Origin: Anaerolineaceae bacterium
Lineage (GTDB): Bacteria; Chloroflexota; Anaerolineae; Anaerolineales; Villigracilaceae
Assembly (NCBI GenBank): GCA_009885445.1
Contig: VFKQ01000234.1
Location: 1 to 19,793, forward strand
Direction of reading: 5' to 3'
DNA length: 19,793 bases
This document shows, in pieces, positions 1 through 7,371 of this stretch; the first letter of the stretch is position 1; each line of letters starts with the position of its first letter. The notes below the pieces were generated by a model that saw nothing but the letters and a program-made list of their open reading frames with translations, made no database searches and was not told the origin of the DNA. A program made the position numbers and the translations under genes.

Positions 1-1
1 C

Positions 2-57
2 CTTGCGCCGTCCTCGGCGCAAGATTTACTCGCAAAACGCCGCCGAGGACGGCGGCT
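2..57. repeat. Double-hairpin palindromic repeat at the window edge
   Basis: Two perfect hairpins lie side by side. One has CTTGCGCC/GGCGCAAG arms (2-9, 16-23) around the loop GTCCTC. The other has GCCGCC/GGCGGC arms (39-44, 51-56) around the loop GAGGAC. The loops are complementary to each other, and 6-19 is the exact reverse complement of 41-54, so the element can fold as two hairpins that could kiss or as one long 14-bp stem. It lies downstream of the lipoprotein gene and could end its transcript, but there is no T-run. It looks like a small dispersed palindromic element and may continue beyond base 1. Confidence 0.7.
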
Positions 58-100
58 TGAGCCTATGTAATTTAGACTTCATGTACGGTAGAGAAATAAA

Positions 101-745
101 TCATGGCGTAGCAGTAGGTGTCGGGGACTTCACAGCCGTACCAACTACTTTAATCACGACTGAAAGATTCGTGCCGAAGAATCCGCCTTTGTCATCCATC
201 AGACGCCAAACGCCGCTGGCGTCACCTGCGGCGGCGGGCGCAACCATATTCACAGTGACTTCCACTTTCTCGCCAGGTTTCACTTCCTTACCAATGGTCA
301 CTGCCTGGCCGCCCATGGGACCGCCATAGCCAAAGCCAGCTTTAAAAGCGGCGGTCCAAGTGCAAGTACCTGTATTAAGCACGAGCCAAGTCTTGGAGAA
401 GGTTTGGCCGGGAGCCATCACAGTCCCGTCGGGAACGGTGACGTCGGAAACGTAGGCCGAGTTGTTGCAAGAACTCGTCGGCGCAGAGACAGCAGTGCTG
501 CCGCCAAGAATGGTCAACGTGGCAAAAGCCGTATTCGTGGGCGGCGGAGCCAGGGTTGCAGTGGCCGTGGGCTGAGCAAAGGCCGTCATCGTCAGGCCCA
601 TCGAGAAAGTGGCGATGGCTTGTTGCGCGACGGCGTTCACGTCCACAGGCGTGGGCGTGGGCACGTCAGCCGCTTTCGGACCGCAAGCCGAAAGTGCGAC
701 AGCGAGAAGTAACACGGTGGTGGTTAAGAAAGATTTGGTTTTCAT
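101..745 (-). CDS. Lipoprotein with NBR1-type Ig-like domain
   Basis: A 214-residue secreted lipoprotein. Residues 1-20 are a signal peptide with two lysines and a hydrophobic core, ending in the lipobox LSAC, so Cys21 should be lipidated by Lgt and the peptide cut by LspA, both encoded in this window. A Thr/Pro/Ala-rich linker with PTPTP and PTATATL runs to about residue 90. A beta-rich domain follows (about 93-202) with the pattern of the Ig-like domain next to BRCA1 (NBR1 family): VMAPGQTFSKTW, LNTGTCTW, VKPGEKVEV and GVWRL. The tail is again Pro/Thr-rich (SPTPTATP). Such proteins are common in Anaerolineae; the function is unknown, with surface binding or adhesion likely. The ATG start is supported by GGAGG at 750-754, and the gene stands alone with its own promoter. 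Confidence 0.85.
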   Translation of the reverse strand: MKTKSFLTTTVLLLAVALSACGPKAADVPTPTPVDVNAVAQQAIATFSMGLTMTAFAQPTATATLAPPPTNTAFATLTILGGSTAVSAPTSSCNNSAYVSDVTVPDGTVMAPGQTFSKTWLVLNTGTCTWTAAFKAGFGYGGPMGGQAVTIGKEVKPGEKVEVTVNMVAPAAAGDASGVWRLMDDKGGFFGTNLSVVIKVVGTAVKSPTPTATP

Positions 746-749
746 GGTG

Positions 750-777
750 CCTCCAGATTTAAAGTGTTGCGATTATA
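750..777 (-). promoter_or_regulatory. Predicted -10 box and ribosome binding site of the lipoprotein gene
   Basis: On the minus strand there is an exact TATAAT (772-777), and GGAGG (750-754) lies four bases before the ATG. No convincing -35 hexamer is seen at 16-18 bp upstream. The implied 5' leader is short, about 20 bases. Confidence 0.5.
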
Positions 778-913
778 ACGCGCAGAGTAGCCTGCTTCAT
801 GCCAGAGAGCAGGGTCGTCCATTAACGATGAATAAGAGTTTTTGGTTCCAAATTGCGTTGGATTCGTACCAGAATTTTCAAACTCTGAGCGTACCAAAAC
901 GCAAAGAGCCAGC

Positions 914-987
914 CGCGAATTTACCCTATGTCGCTAAATTCGCGCGGGTTATTTTAAGAGTAGCGAAAATTCGCGTAATCTGCGGCA
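914..987. repeat. Hairpin and dispersed intergenic repeat, copy 1
   Basis: This is the main content of the 315-base gap between the lipoprotein gene and the permease stop (746-1060), which holds no credible gene. A perfect 10-bp inverted repeat, CGCGAATTTA/TAAATTCGCG (914-923, 935-944), is followed by a segment (948-987) that recurs inverted at 11571-11611. Both copies contain the exact 15-mer TAGCGAAAATTCGCG (961-975 here), flanked by GTTATTT on one side and GCGGCA on the other. No terminator is evident after the permease. Confidence 0.6.
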
Positions 988-1060
988 AATATGTTTTCGT
1001 AATCAACGCTGGCAATGGCATTCGCTGAGCCAAGGATAATAAGTTTAGCCACGGAAGTTC

Positions 1061-2509
1061 CTATTGTAAGATGGCGCAAGCAATTGAAACGAAACGACAG
1101 AGGATGATGGGCGTGACATAAACTTCAATAACCGCCGCAACGGCCAGCAATGGAATGACCAAACCAACCAAAACACGCGCCCAATCGGCGAGCGCTTCGA
1201 TGAGGATTTCACCAATGGTGCGCTCGGTTTGCGGGGTGACCAGCGCCAAACCGATGCGCAAAACAGCCGCAGTGGAAAGAAGAAGCGCGGGCAATTCAAA
1301 TATCCCATGCGGGAAAATTCCCACAAAAAATAAAAGTGTCGGCTCATAACCAAATAAACCGGCGGCGCTGAGCACCACGCCAATTAAGCTGATATTTACG
1401 AAAAAGATGAGCGCGCCAAGAATGCCGAAAGTAAAAACGCCAAGCATGGCAATCACCAGAGTGGCGCGTAAATTGTGCAGGAAGATCGTGGGCGCATTGA
1501 ATTGCAGCGCGGCATCCTCCCAACCCAATACACTCCCCAGAGATTCACGAAAATCGACGCCGGACTGCGGCCCTTGCGTGATCGTAGCGGGCAAGTGAGA
1601 ACTTGTCCATTGAAACGAAAATACGTAAGTCAAAATCGAAATGGCAATCAGAATCAACGCTGGCATGGCTAACTTTTTCAATGTCACGCGATACAAGCCA
1701 GCATACCACGCGCGCGCAGACTGCGCGCCCTGCGTGAAATGCGCCCGAAAAGCACGCAATACCCAACGCAGATTTAAGCCATCTAATTCCCTACCCAGCA
1801 AGTATTCACGTTGAAAGTGCGCCAGGCCCAGGCGCACAAACAGCGCGGATAGCATCATTACGGCCAGCACCACATACCACATGATATTTACGTCATCCCA
1901 AAAGAGCAGCCAACTTTCAGCTTGCATCAAAAATGTGACCGGCACCACAATAAATGACGCCAGCAAATTTGCGGCTTTCACCGAAGTAGATTGAATTGAA
2001 AACACCACCGCGGCGCTGACCATCAACACGGCGTGTCCTAAAGTGAGGAAGAGCAATTGCAGAATCAAACTGAACGCAGGCATGTTCAAGTTTTGTTTTG
2101 AGACCAAAACCAAAAAGATTGCGATAGAGGTCAGGCTGGAAAGCACAGGAGGCAGGATGCCCGCCAGCAATTTACCTGTGTACAACTGCCAGTCTTCGAG
2201 CGGACTGCCGAGGAGCGGCTCGATGGTCCCGCGCTCTTTCTCCCCAACGAAAGATTCTAACGCGCCGAGTAACGAGATGGTCAACGGAAAGAAGCCAATG
2301 ATTAAAATGGAAAATGGCACCAGCCGGTCTACAATTAAATCTCCGCCATATTTATTGACAAAAGTCACCACCTGATAGGCGATGGCGTTCATCACAAAAG
2401 GGAAACCCAAAGTGAGAACCAACAGCGGGCCAAGGATGCGCCAATCGCGCAGTTGATCGCGCAATTCGCGGCGGCTGATCAACCAAATGGGTTGCAGTTT
2501 TTCCCACAT
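1061..2509 (-). CDS. ABC-2 type permease fused to a SpoIIM-like domain
   Basis: A 482-residue multi-spanning membrane protein, the transport partner of the ATPase encoded immediately upstream. The N-terminal half (about 1-240) is an ABC-2 permease: cytoplasmic RRELRDQLRDWR, then a first TM helix and the typical coupling segment GEKERGTIEPLLGSP followed by more helices. The C-terminal part (about 280-470) looks like the stage II sporulation protein M/DUF95 family, with FLHNLRATL, several helices and the hallmark FPHGIFELPA (Pro400, His401, Gly402, Glu405). Nothing else here suggests sporulation, and such domains occur widely outside spore formers. The ATG lies 2 bases after the ATPase stop, indicating translational coupling. 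The substrate is unknown. Confidence 0.85.
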   Translation of the reverse strand: MWEKLQPIWLISRRELRDQLRDWRILGPLLVLTLGFPFVMNAIAYQVVTFVNKYGGDLIVDRLVPFSILIIGFFPLTISLLGALESFVGEKERGTIEPLLGSPLEDWQLYTGKLLAGILPPVLSSLTSIAIFLVLVSKQNLNMPAFSLILQLLFLTLGHAVLMVSAAVVFSIQSTSVKAANLLASFIVVPVTFLMQAESWLLFWDDVNIMWYVVLAVMMLSALFVRLGLAHFQREYLLGRELDGLNLRWVLRAFRAHFTQGAQSARAWYAGLYRVTLKKLAMPALILIAISILTYVFSFQWTSSHLPATITQGPQSGVDFRESLGSVLGWEDAALQFNAPTIFLHNLRATLVIAMLGVFTFGILGALIFFVNISLIGVVLSAAGLFGYEPTLLFFVGIFPHGIFELPALLLSTAAVLRIGLALVTPQTERTIGEILIEALADWARVLVGLVIPLLAVAAVIEVYVTPIILCRFVSIACAILQ

Positions 2510-2511
2510 CG

Positions 2512-3453
2512 TTAAGCCTGCGCTTTCAGCAGATGCGCGGCTTGCGCGTCTGTCATCAATTTGAGGTAAGCCTGTTCCAGCGAGCGCGGCGTTTCCTGCA
2601 TCGAAATCATCGCCGCGCCGCGCGCCGACAAATTACGCAGAATCAGCGGGTTCGACTCGCGCGGATTTTGCACCTGCACACGCAAATATTCGGGCGTGCG
2701 CTCAAGCAACGTCACACCCACGGGAAGCTCGGGCGCCTCATTCCACGCTTGGGCAAAATGGATTTCATATTCGCTGGGGCCAAGAGTCTGACGCTTCAAC
2801 TCCTCCACCGAGCCGCTGACCAAAATCCGTCCGCGATAAATGACGGCCACCACGTCGGCCAGGGCTTCGGCTTCGGCCAAATTGTGTGTGCAAATAATTG
2901 TCGTGCGCTGGGATGATTTAAGGCTGGCGATCTGGTCGCGCACCAGCCGCGCGCTCTCGGGGTCCATAGCCGAGGTGGGTTCGTCCAAGAGGAGCACGGG
3001 CGGGTTGTGCATCAGCGCGCGCGCCAGAGCCAGTTTTTGCTTCATGCCTTTTGAGTATTCCCCCACCCTGCGCGACGCGGCCTCCGTCAGACCGAAATAT
3101 TCCAACTGACGATTACGCGTGGCGATGATATTGGCCGGGCTTAATTTGTAAAGCGCGCCAAAAAAGTCGAGATATTCCATCGCGCTCATGCGTGTGTAAA
3201 TACCATGTTGCTCCGTCAACACGCCCACCGAAGCGCGCACTTGCGCTCCCTGCGTCAACACATCGTAACCGTTAACTCGCGCCCATCCGCGCGTGGGTTG
3301 CAAAAGCGCGGTGAGCATGCGCACAGTGGTCGTTTTGCCCGCGCCGTTCTGGCCCAGCAATGCCAATATCTGGCCGGGTTGAACAGTGAGCGAAACGCCG
3401 TCTACTGCAACGAAGTCATTAAATTGTTTTCCCAGTTCAGATGTCTCTATCAT
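2512..3453 (-). CDS. ABC transporter ATP-binding protein
   Basis: A 313-residue ABC-2 family ATPase with all nucleotide-binding elements: Walker A GQNGAGKT (34-41, Lys40), signature YSKGMKQ (133-139, in place of LSGGQ), Walker B VLLLDEP (Asp157, Glu158) and the switch His190. A C-terminal extension of about 90 residues is typical of exporters related to DrrA/CcmA/NatA. It pairs with the downstream permease to export an unknown substrate. I chose the ATG at 3453 because family members begin just before this strand (MIETSELGKQF). An in-frame ATG at 3486 would add 11 residues. A longer reading to 3606 would run into lgt and is not credible. The gene follows lgt by about 70 bases. Confidence 0.9.
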   Translation of the reverse strand: MIETSELGKQFNDFVAVDGVSLTVQPGQILALLGQNGAGKTTTVRMLTALLQPTRGWARVNGYDVLTQGAQVRASVGVLTEQHGIYTRMSAMEYLDFFGALYKLSPANIIATRNRQLEYFGLTEAASRRVGEYSKGMKQKLALARALMHNPPVLLLDEPTSAMDPESARLVRDQIASLKSSQRTTIICTHNLAEAEALADVVAVIYRGRILVSGSVEELKRQTLGPSEYEIHFAQAWNEAPELPVGVTLLERTPEYLRVQVQNPRESNPLILRNLSARGAAMISMQETPRSLEQAYLKLMTDAQAAHLLKAQA

Positions 3454-3523
3454 TGGATTCTCGATTTTTTGAATAGCGCTGGACATAAAAACCCAGCGGC
3501 CCTCTATCCGCGCTGAAGGCGGG

Positions 3524-4354
3524 TTAGCCCTGCCCGCGGCGATGACGGATAAACAGCGCCGCCGCCGAAACCAGCGCCACCACGGCCATGAAAGTTTGGT
3601 TGGCATTCAGGCCGCCGAGTTGCGAGGCGTCGAGGCGTAGGAAATCCAGCAAAAAGCGACCGACGGGATAGATGATCAGATAGGTTAGAAACAAATCGCC
3701 AGGCTTGAGGCGGTCTTCGTAACGCTTCGTCAGCCAGAGCAGGAAGAACATGTTGCCCAAATTCCACAACGACTCGTAGAGGAAGAGGGGGTGAAAATAT
3801 TCGTAGTCCGCGAACCCGCTCACACGGTGGAAAGGATCGATGTAAATTTTCCAGGGCAGATTCGTCGGGGCACCGTAGAGTTCCTGGTTAAAGTAATTGC
3901 CCCAGCGTCCAATCGCCTGACCAAGCGCGAGGGCGGGCGCGGCAATGTCGGCCCACTCGGCAAAGTTTAGTTTATGTTTGCGTGTGTAGGAACGCAAAGC
4001 GATAGCCCCGCCGATTACCGCGCCGGGGATACCCAGCCCGCCGAGACGGATATTAAATAAATCGAACGGGTGTGTGAGGTAATGCAAAGTGGTGTAACCT
4101 TGCGCAATCGAAGAGGGCGGCGGCGTAAAAACATGCCAAAGGCGCGCGCCCAGAACTCCGCCGATAATTAAATAGATGAGCAGGTCCCAAACTATTTCGG
4201 GGTCTCCGCCGCGGCGTTTCACTTCACGTCCCGCCAGCCATGCACCAGCCACTGCGCCCAGCATGATCACCACGCCGTAATATGCGAAGATTCTATTCCA
4301 TTGGCCTTGCGCAAAGTAATACAGTCCATCTGATAAAAATTGGATGTTATCCAT
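3524..4354 (-). CDS. lgt: Prolipoprotein diacylglyceryl transferase
   Basis: A 276-residue integral membrane enzyme that transfers diacylglycerol from phosphatidylglycerol to the lipobox cysteine of prolipoproteins, the first step of lipoprotein maturation. The family signature GQAIGRWGNYFNQELYG is present at 145-161, including Arg150, Asn153, Asn156 and Glu158. HPLFLYE (188-194) and the C-terminal IIYPVGRFLLDFLR also match. About seven TM segments are visible, and the length is normal for the family. Its ATG lies inside the 3' end of the upstream CDP-alcohol phosphatidyltransferase gene (8-base overlap), so the two are probably translationally coupled. That fits their roles in making and consuming phospholipid. 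LspA is encoded near 17.1-17.7 kb. Confidence 0.97.
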   Translation of the reverse strand: MDNIQFLSDGLYYFAQGQWNRIFAYYGVVIMLGAVAGAWLAGREVKRRGGDPEIVWDLLIYLIIGGVLGARLWHVFTPPPSSIAQGYTTLHYLTHPFDLFNIRLGGLGIPGAVIGGAIALRSYTRKHKLNFAEWADIAAPALALGQAIGRWGNYFNQELYGAPTNLPWKIYIDPFHRVSGFADYEYFHPLFLYESLWNLGNMFFLLWLTKRYEDRLKPGDLFLTYLIIYPVGRFLLDFLRLDASQLGGLNANQTFMAVVALVSAAALFIRHRRGQG

Positions 4355-4994
4355 TTTCTTTTTTCTCTCCTAGTTCTTTTTTGTATTTTTCGTGCGCCTG
4401 TTTGCGCACATAAAAAATGCGTTGTAGCGCAGTGAAGTTGGCCAGCAAGGCGATGGCCCAAATGGCGACATAGGGTAAATTAAAAGTGAGCGCGGGAGCC
4501 AGCACAAGGTAGCGCTCCACGCGAGTTAAGAAACCAACCTTGGCAGAAAAGCCCACGGCTTCGGCGCGCGCCTTCACATACGAAACCAGCACTGTCCCTG
4601 CCGCCGCGGCAAAGGTGACCACAGAGGCAAGCGCGTCGCCTTGCTCTGAAAAATAATACAACAAGCCGCCCAGGATGGCGAGTTCGCCATAGCGGTCGGT
4701 CACCGAGTCGACGAATGCGCCCCATTCGTTCGCGTCGCCGCGCAAGCGGGCCATGGCGCCGTCCAGCGCGTCAAACGGCGTGGAGATGAGCATGAACACG
4801 CCGCCGAGAGTCATCTGGCCCTGCGAGACGTAATACGCGCCGACAAAGTTTCCGGCCAGGCCGAGGATGGTCATCATGTTGGGCGTGATGCCGATGGCTG
4901 TAAAAAATTTTGCCAGCGGGTCAATAATCCAACGAAACCAAATTCGCATGCGGTCGCTAAATTCAATGCTCTCAGTAGGCACGACATTATCCAA
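4347..4994 (-). CDS. CDP-alcohol phosphatidyltransferase family protein
   Basis: A 215-residue membrane enzyme that joins a CDP-activated lipid to an alcohol to make phospholipid. The complete family motif D-x2-D-G-x2-A-R-x8-G-x3-D-x3-D is present (Asp75, Asp78, Gly79, Ala82, Arg83, Gly92, Asp96, Asp100). About six TM helices follow, and the C-terminus is highly charged (KKELGEKKENG). The acceptor cannot be fixed from sequence: glycerol phosphate (PgsA-like) or inositol phosphate are both possible. The start is a TTG at 4994, preceded by AAAGGA at 9 bases. An internal ATG at 4949 is the alternative. It is the first gene of the operon continuing into lgt and the ABC transporter. Confidence 0.88.
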   Translation of the reverse strand: MDNVVPTESIEFSDRMRIWFRWIIDPLAKFFTAIGITPNMMTILGLAGNFVGAYYVSQGQMTLGGVFMLISTPFDALDGAMARLRGDANEWGAFVDSVTDRYGELAILGGLLYYFSEQGDALASVVTFAAAAGTVLVSYVKARAEAVGFSAKVGFLTRVERYLVLAPALTFNLPYVAIWAIALLANFTALQRIFYVRKQAHEKYKKELGEKKENG

Positions 4995-5043
4995 TAGCGT
5001 AAATCCTTTCTAACAAAGATGGGCGGGATGATACTACACAAAG

Positions 5044-5168
5044 GGGCGATTGAAGTCGCCACTACAATTACGAAGCCGATACTTCGACAGGCTCAGCACA
5101 TCGCCTTCGTCGGCTGGACGAGTCCGCGAAGGCGGACTTTGCACTGGTTGTGGCGACTTCAGTCGCCC
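5044..5168. repeat. 125-bp palindromic MITE-like element
   Basis: The terminal arms GGGCGATTGAAGTCGCCAC (5044-5062) and GTGGCGACTTCAGTCGCCC (5150-5168) are reverse complements with one mismatch. Inside are a perfect tetraloop hairpin AGTCCGC-GAAG-GCGGACT (5121-5138) and TTCGACAGGCTCAG near 5093. No protein is encoded. The element fills most of the gap between ftsK and the lipid-enzyme gene, and its right arm stops one base short of the ftsK stop codon, so it may form the 3' end of the ftsK transcript. The structure suggests a small non-autonomous mobile or REP-like repeat. Confidence 0.75.
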
Positions 5169-5169
5169 A

Positions 5170-7371
5170 CTATTCTTCTTCGAGATCGTCGAGCGGCTCG
5201 ACCAAAACTTCGCGCTCACGCCCCCCGCCCTGAGAGGGTCCAACGACCCCCATGTCTTCCAGCTGGTCGAGCAGACGCGCGGCGCGCGGATAGCCCACAC
5301 GCAAGCGACGTTGCAACAACGAGGCCGAGGCGCGCTGACTGCTACGCACAATGCTGACGGCCTGCTCTACCAACCCATCGTCTTCGTTCTCGTCGGGTTC
5401 AGTGAGTAGTTTTTCCCATGGGGCTAGTTCCTCGCTGTAAGTGGCCGTCTTCTGCCAGTGACTGATTAACTTTTCAATCTCCTGATCGGTGATGATCACC
5501 CCCTGCGCACGCACGGGGTTGCCAACTTCGGGGTTGAGGAAGAGCATGTCGCCGCGCCCAAGAAGCGATTCGGCGCCGACGGTGTCGAGGATAACGCGCG
5601 AGTCTATGCCCGAGGACACAGCAAAAGATAGACGCGCCGGAAAGTTTGCTTTGATCAGACCCGTGACCACATCTGTGGAGGGACGTTGCGTGGCCACCAC
5701 TAAATGGATTCCGGTGGCGCGCGCCATCTGTGCGAGACGCACGATATTATGTTCAGTTACATCCGGCGCAGACATCATCAGGTCCGCGAGTTCGTCAATG
5801 ATGACCACGATGCGCGGCAAAGGCGTCACGCCTTCTTTGCGTTTGGCTTGTTTACGATTGTAGCCGTCAATATCACGCGCGCGCGCAGACTCAAGCAAAC
5901 GATAACGATGCTCCATCTCCACCACGATCCAGCGCAGAACACCGAGGATGCGTTGAATGTCCGTCTCCACTTTGCCCAGCAAATGTGGCAGGCCGTTGAA
6001 ACGAATCAACTCGACCATCTTTGAGTCGATCAACACCAGGCGCAAATCTTCGGGGGTGTTATTAATCGCCAGACACGCGGCAATGGCGGTGATGCAAACG
6101 GATTTTCCTGAACCGGTGGAACCCGCCACGAGCATGTGCGGCATGCGCGCCAGGTCCGCCACGAGCGGGTGCCCCGACACGTCGCGTCCCAACGCAATAG
6201 CCAGCGGCGAAGTGATTTTATGAAAAGCGTCTGTTTCGAGAATCGGACGCAGGCGCACCACCGACGTGCGCGAATTCGGCACTTCGATACCCACATAGGC
6301 TTTGCCCGGCACCGGCGCTTCGATGCGCAAACGCTCCGCAGAAAGCGCGAGGGTTAAATCTTTTTCGAGCGAGGCAATTTGAGCCACACGCACTTTCATC
6401 ATTTGCGGGTCATCTTCATTCGTGCCGGGTTTTTTGATGAAGCCGGGTTGCACCGCAAACTGCGTCACCGTTGGCCCGATGCGATAGCCGATCACTTCTG
6501 CGGGAATGCCAAACTCTGAAAGAGTCTTCATGATTAATCCGGCCACCTGGTTAATAGTGCGCTCGTCACTGCGCACAGATTGGTCGGCGAGGAAAATGCT
6601 CAGGGGCGGCAATCGCTCTGAGCGCGGCTGGGCCTTCACGGGTTTTGAATCTTTGGAGTCTTGCGATTTTAGCGAAGTGCGAAATTCGGCTGGCAGTGGC
6701 GTGGAACGCTTTTTTTGTTCGCGCGGCTTTGCGTCGGCGCCAGATTCTTCGGCGGTTTGCGTTGAAGTTGCGGGCGCCGACATCGAAATAGAATCGGGCG
6801 ACTCTCCAGCGAGCACACGCAGGCGAGACTCGATGCGCGCCCAAATTTTGAAGGCGCTCATCGTAAATAGAATCCACAACACGAAGAGGACGAGCGGCCC
6901 GCCGATGGATCCAGCGATCGGGCTGAAAAGCAGATTAAACGTGCGCAACATTGCCCAGCCGAGGCGGCCTCCGTCTAAGCCGAGTTCTGCTCGGGGGAGC
7001 GAATTGCCCCCAAGAACGGCAAGCAGGCCCAAGGTCCAGAAAGAGGCGAGCTCAATAGACAGAATCCGCCACAAGCCCAGCGAGTCGCTTGTGCGGCGTA
7101 AAAGTCTAAATCCAAAAATGGCAATGCTGGCAATGACGAGGTACGCGCCCCAGCCAAGCCAGGTCTTAATCAGCGTTGCCCAAGGCGTGAGTAGAATTCC
7201 ACCGGTGAGGCCCCACACTGCGAGCAGGGACATGAGCGCAAAGGCAATCAACAACACGCCGCCCGCGTCGCGCAGGAAACGGCCAAAGTGCGCGTTGAAG
7301 TTGGACAGACGCTCGAGCCAGTCGTTGCGCGGCGGTTCGTTTTGTGTGGGTGAGGAAAAATTTTTGTTCAT
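5170..7371 (-). CDS. ftsK: FtsK/SpoIIIE family DNA translocase
   Basis: A 733-residue septal DNA pump that moves chromosomal DNA through the closing septum, close in size to SpoIIIE. Four TM helices occupy about residues 35-190, followed by a polar linker (about 190-270, rich in Ser, Lys and Glu). The motor domain has Walker A GSTGSGKS (417-424, Lys423), Walker B IVVIIDE (Asp526, Glu527) and the family stretches QMARATGIHLVVATQRPS and IKANFPARLSF. A winged-helix gamma domain (about 665-733, SSQRASASLLQRRLRVGYPRA) should read polar KOPS/SRS-like DNA sites. The ATG overlaps the stop of the upstream sensor gene in ATGA, so the pair is co-translated. The reading frame ends beside a palindromic element. 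Confidence 0.96.
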   Translation of the reverse strand: MNKNFSSPTQNEPPRNDWLERLSNFNAHFGRFLRDAGGVLLIAFALMSLLAVWGLTGGILLTPWATLIKTWLGWGAYLVIASIAIFGFRLLRRTSDSLGLWRILSIELASFWTLGLLAVLGGNSLPRAELGLDGGRLGWAMLRTFNLLFSPIAGSIGGPLVLFVLWILFTMSAFKIWARIESRLRVLAGESPDSISMSAPATSTQTAEESGADAKPREQKKRSTPLPAEFRTSLKSQDSKDSKPVKAQPRSERLPPLSIFLADQSVRSDERTINQVAGLIMKTLSEFGIPAEVIGYRIGPTVTQFAVQPGFIKKPGTNEDDPQMMKVRVAQIASLEKDLTLALSAERLRIEAPVPGKAYVGIEVPNSRTSVVRLRPILETDAFHKITSPLAIALGRDVSGHPLVADLARMPHMLVAGSTGSGKSVCITAIAACLAINNTPEDLRLVLIDSKMVELIRFNGLPHLLGKVETDIQRILGVLRWIVVEMEHRYRLLESARARDIDGYNRKQAKRKEGVTPLPRIVVIIDELADLMMSAPDVTEHNIVRLAQMARATGIHLVVATQRPSTDVVTGLIKANFPARLSFAVSSGIDSRVILDTVGAESLLGRGDMLFLNPEVGNPVRAQGVIITDQEIEKLISHWQKTATYSEELAPWEKLLTEPDENEDDGLVEQAVSIVRSSQRASASLLQRRLRVGYPRAARLLDQLEDMGVVGPSQGGGREREVLVEPLDDLEEE

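Noticed and set aside
609..1028. 139-residue plus-strand frame across the lipoprotein start and gap
   Set aside because: It is antisense to the lipoprotein signal region and then runs through repeats; no ribosome binding site or domain was seen.
1061..2509. Evidence for sporulation
   Set aside because: The SpoIIM-like domain alone is not a spore marker, and no other sporulation gene is visible.
3487..3540. Possible terminator between lgt and the ABC ATPase (GGCGGG...CCCGCG)
   Set aside because: The stem is short and imperfect, and there is no T-run; the genes look co-transcribed.
3454..3606. N-terminal extension of the ABC ATPase
   Set aside because: The extra residues are Arg/Trp-rich, overlap the lgt coding end, and precede the point where family members start.
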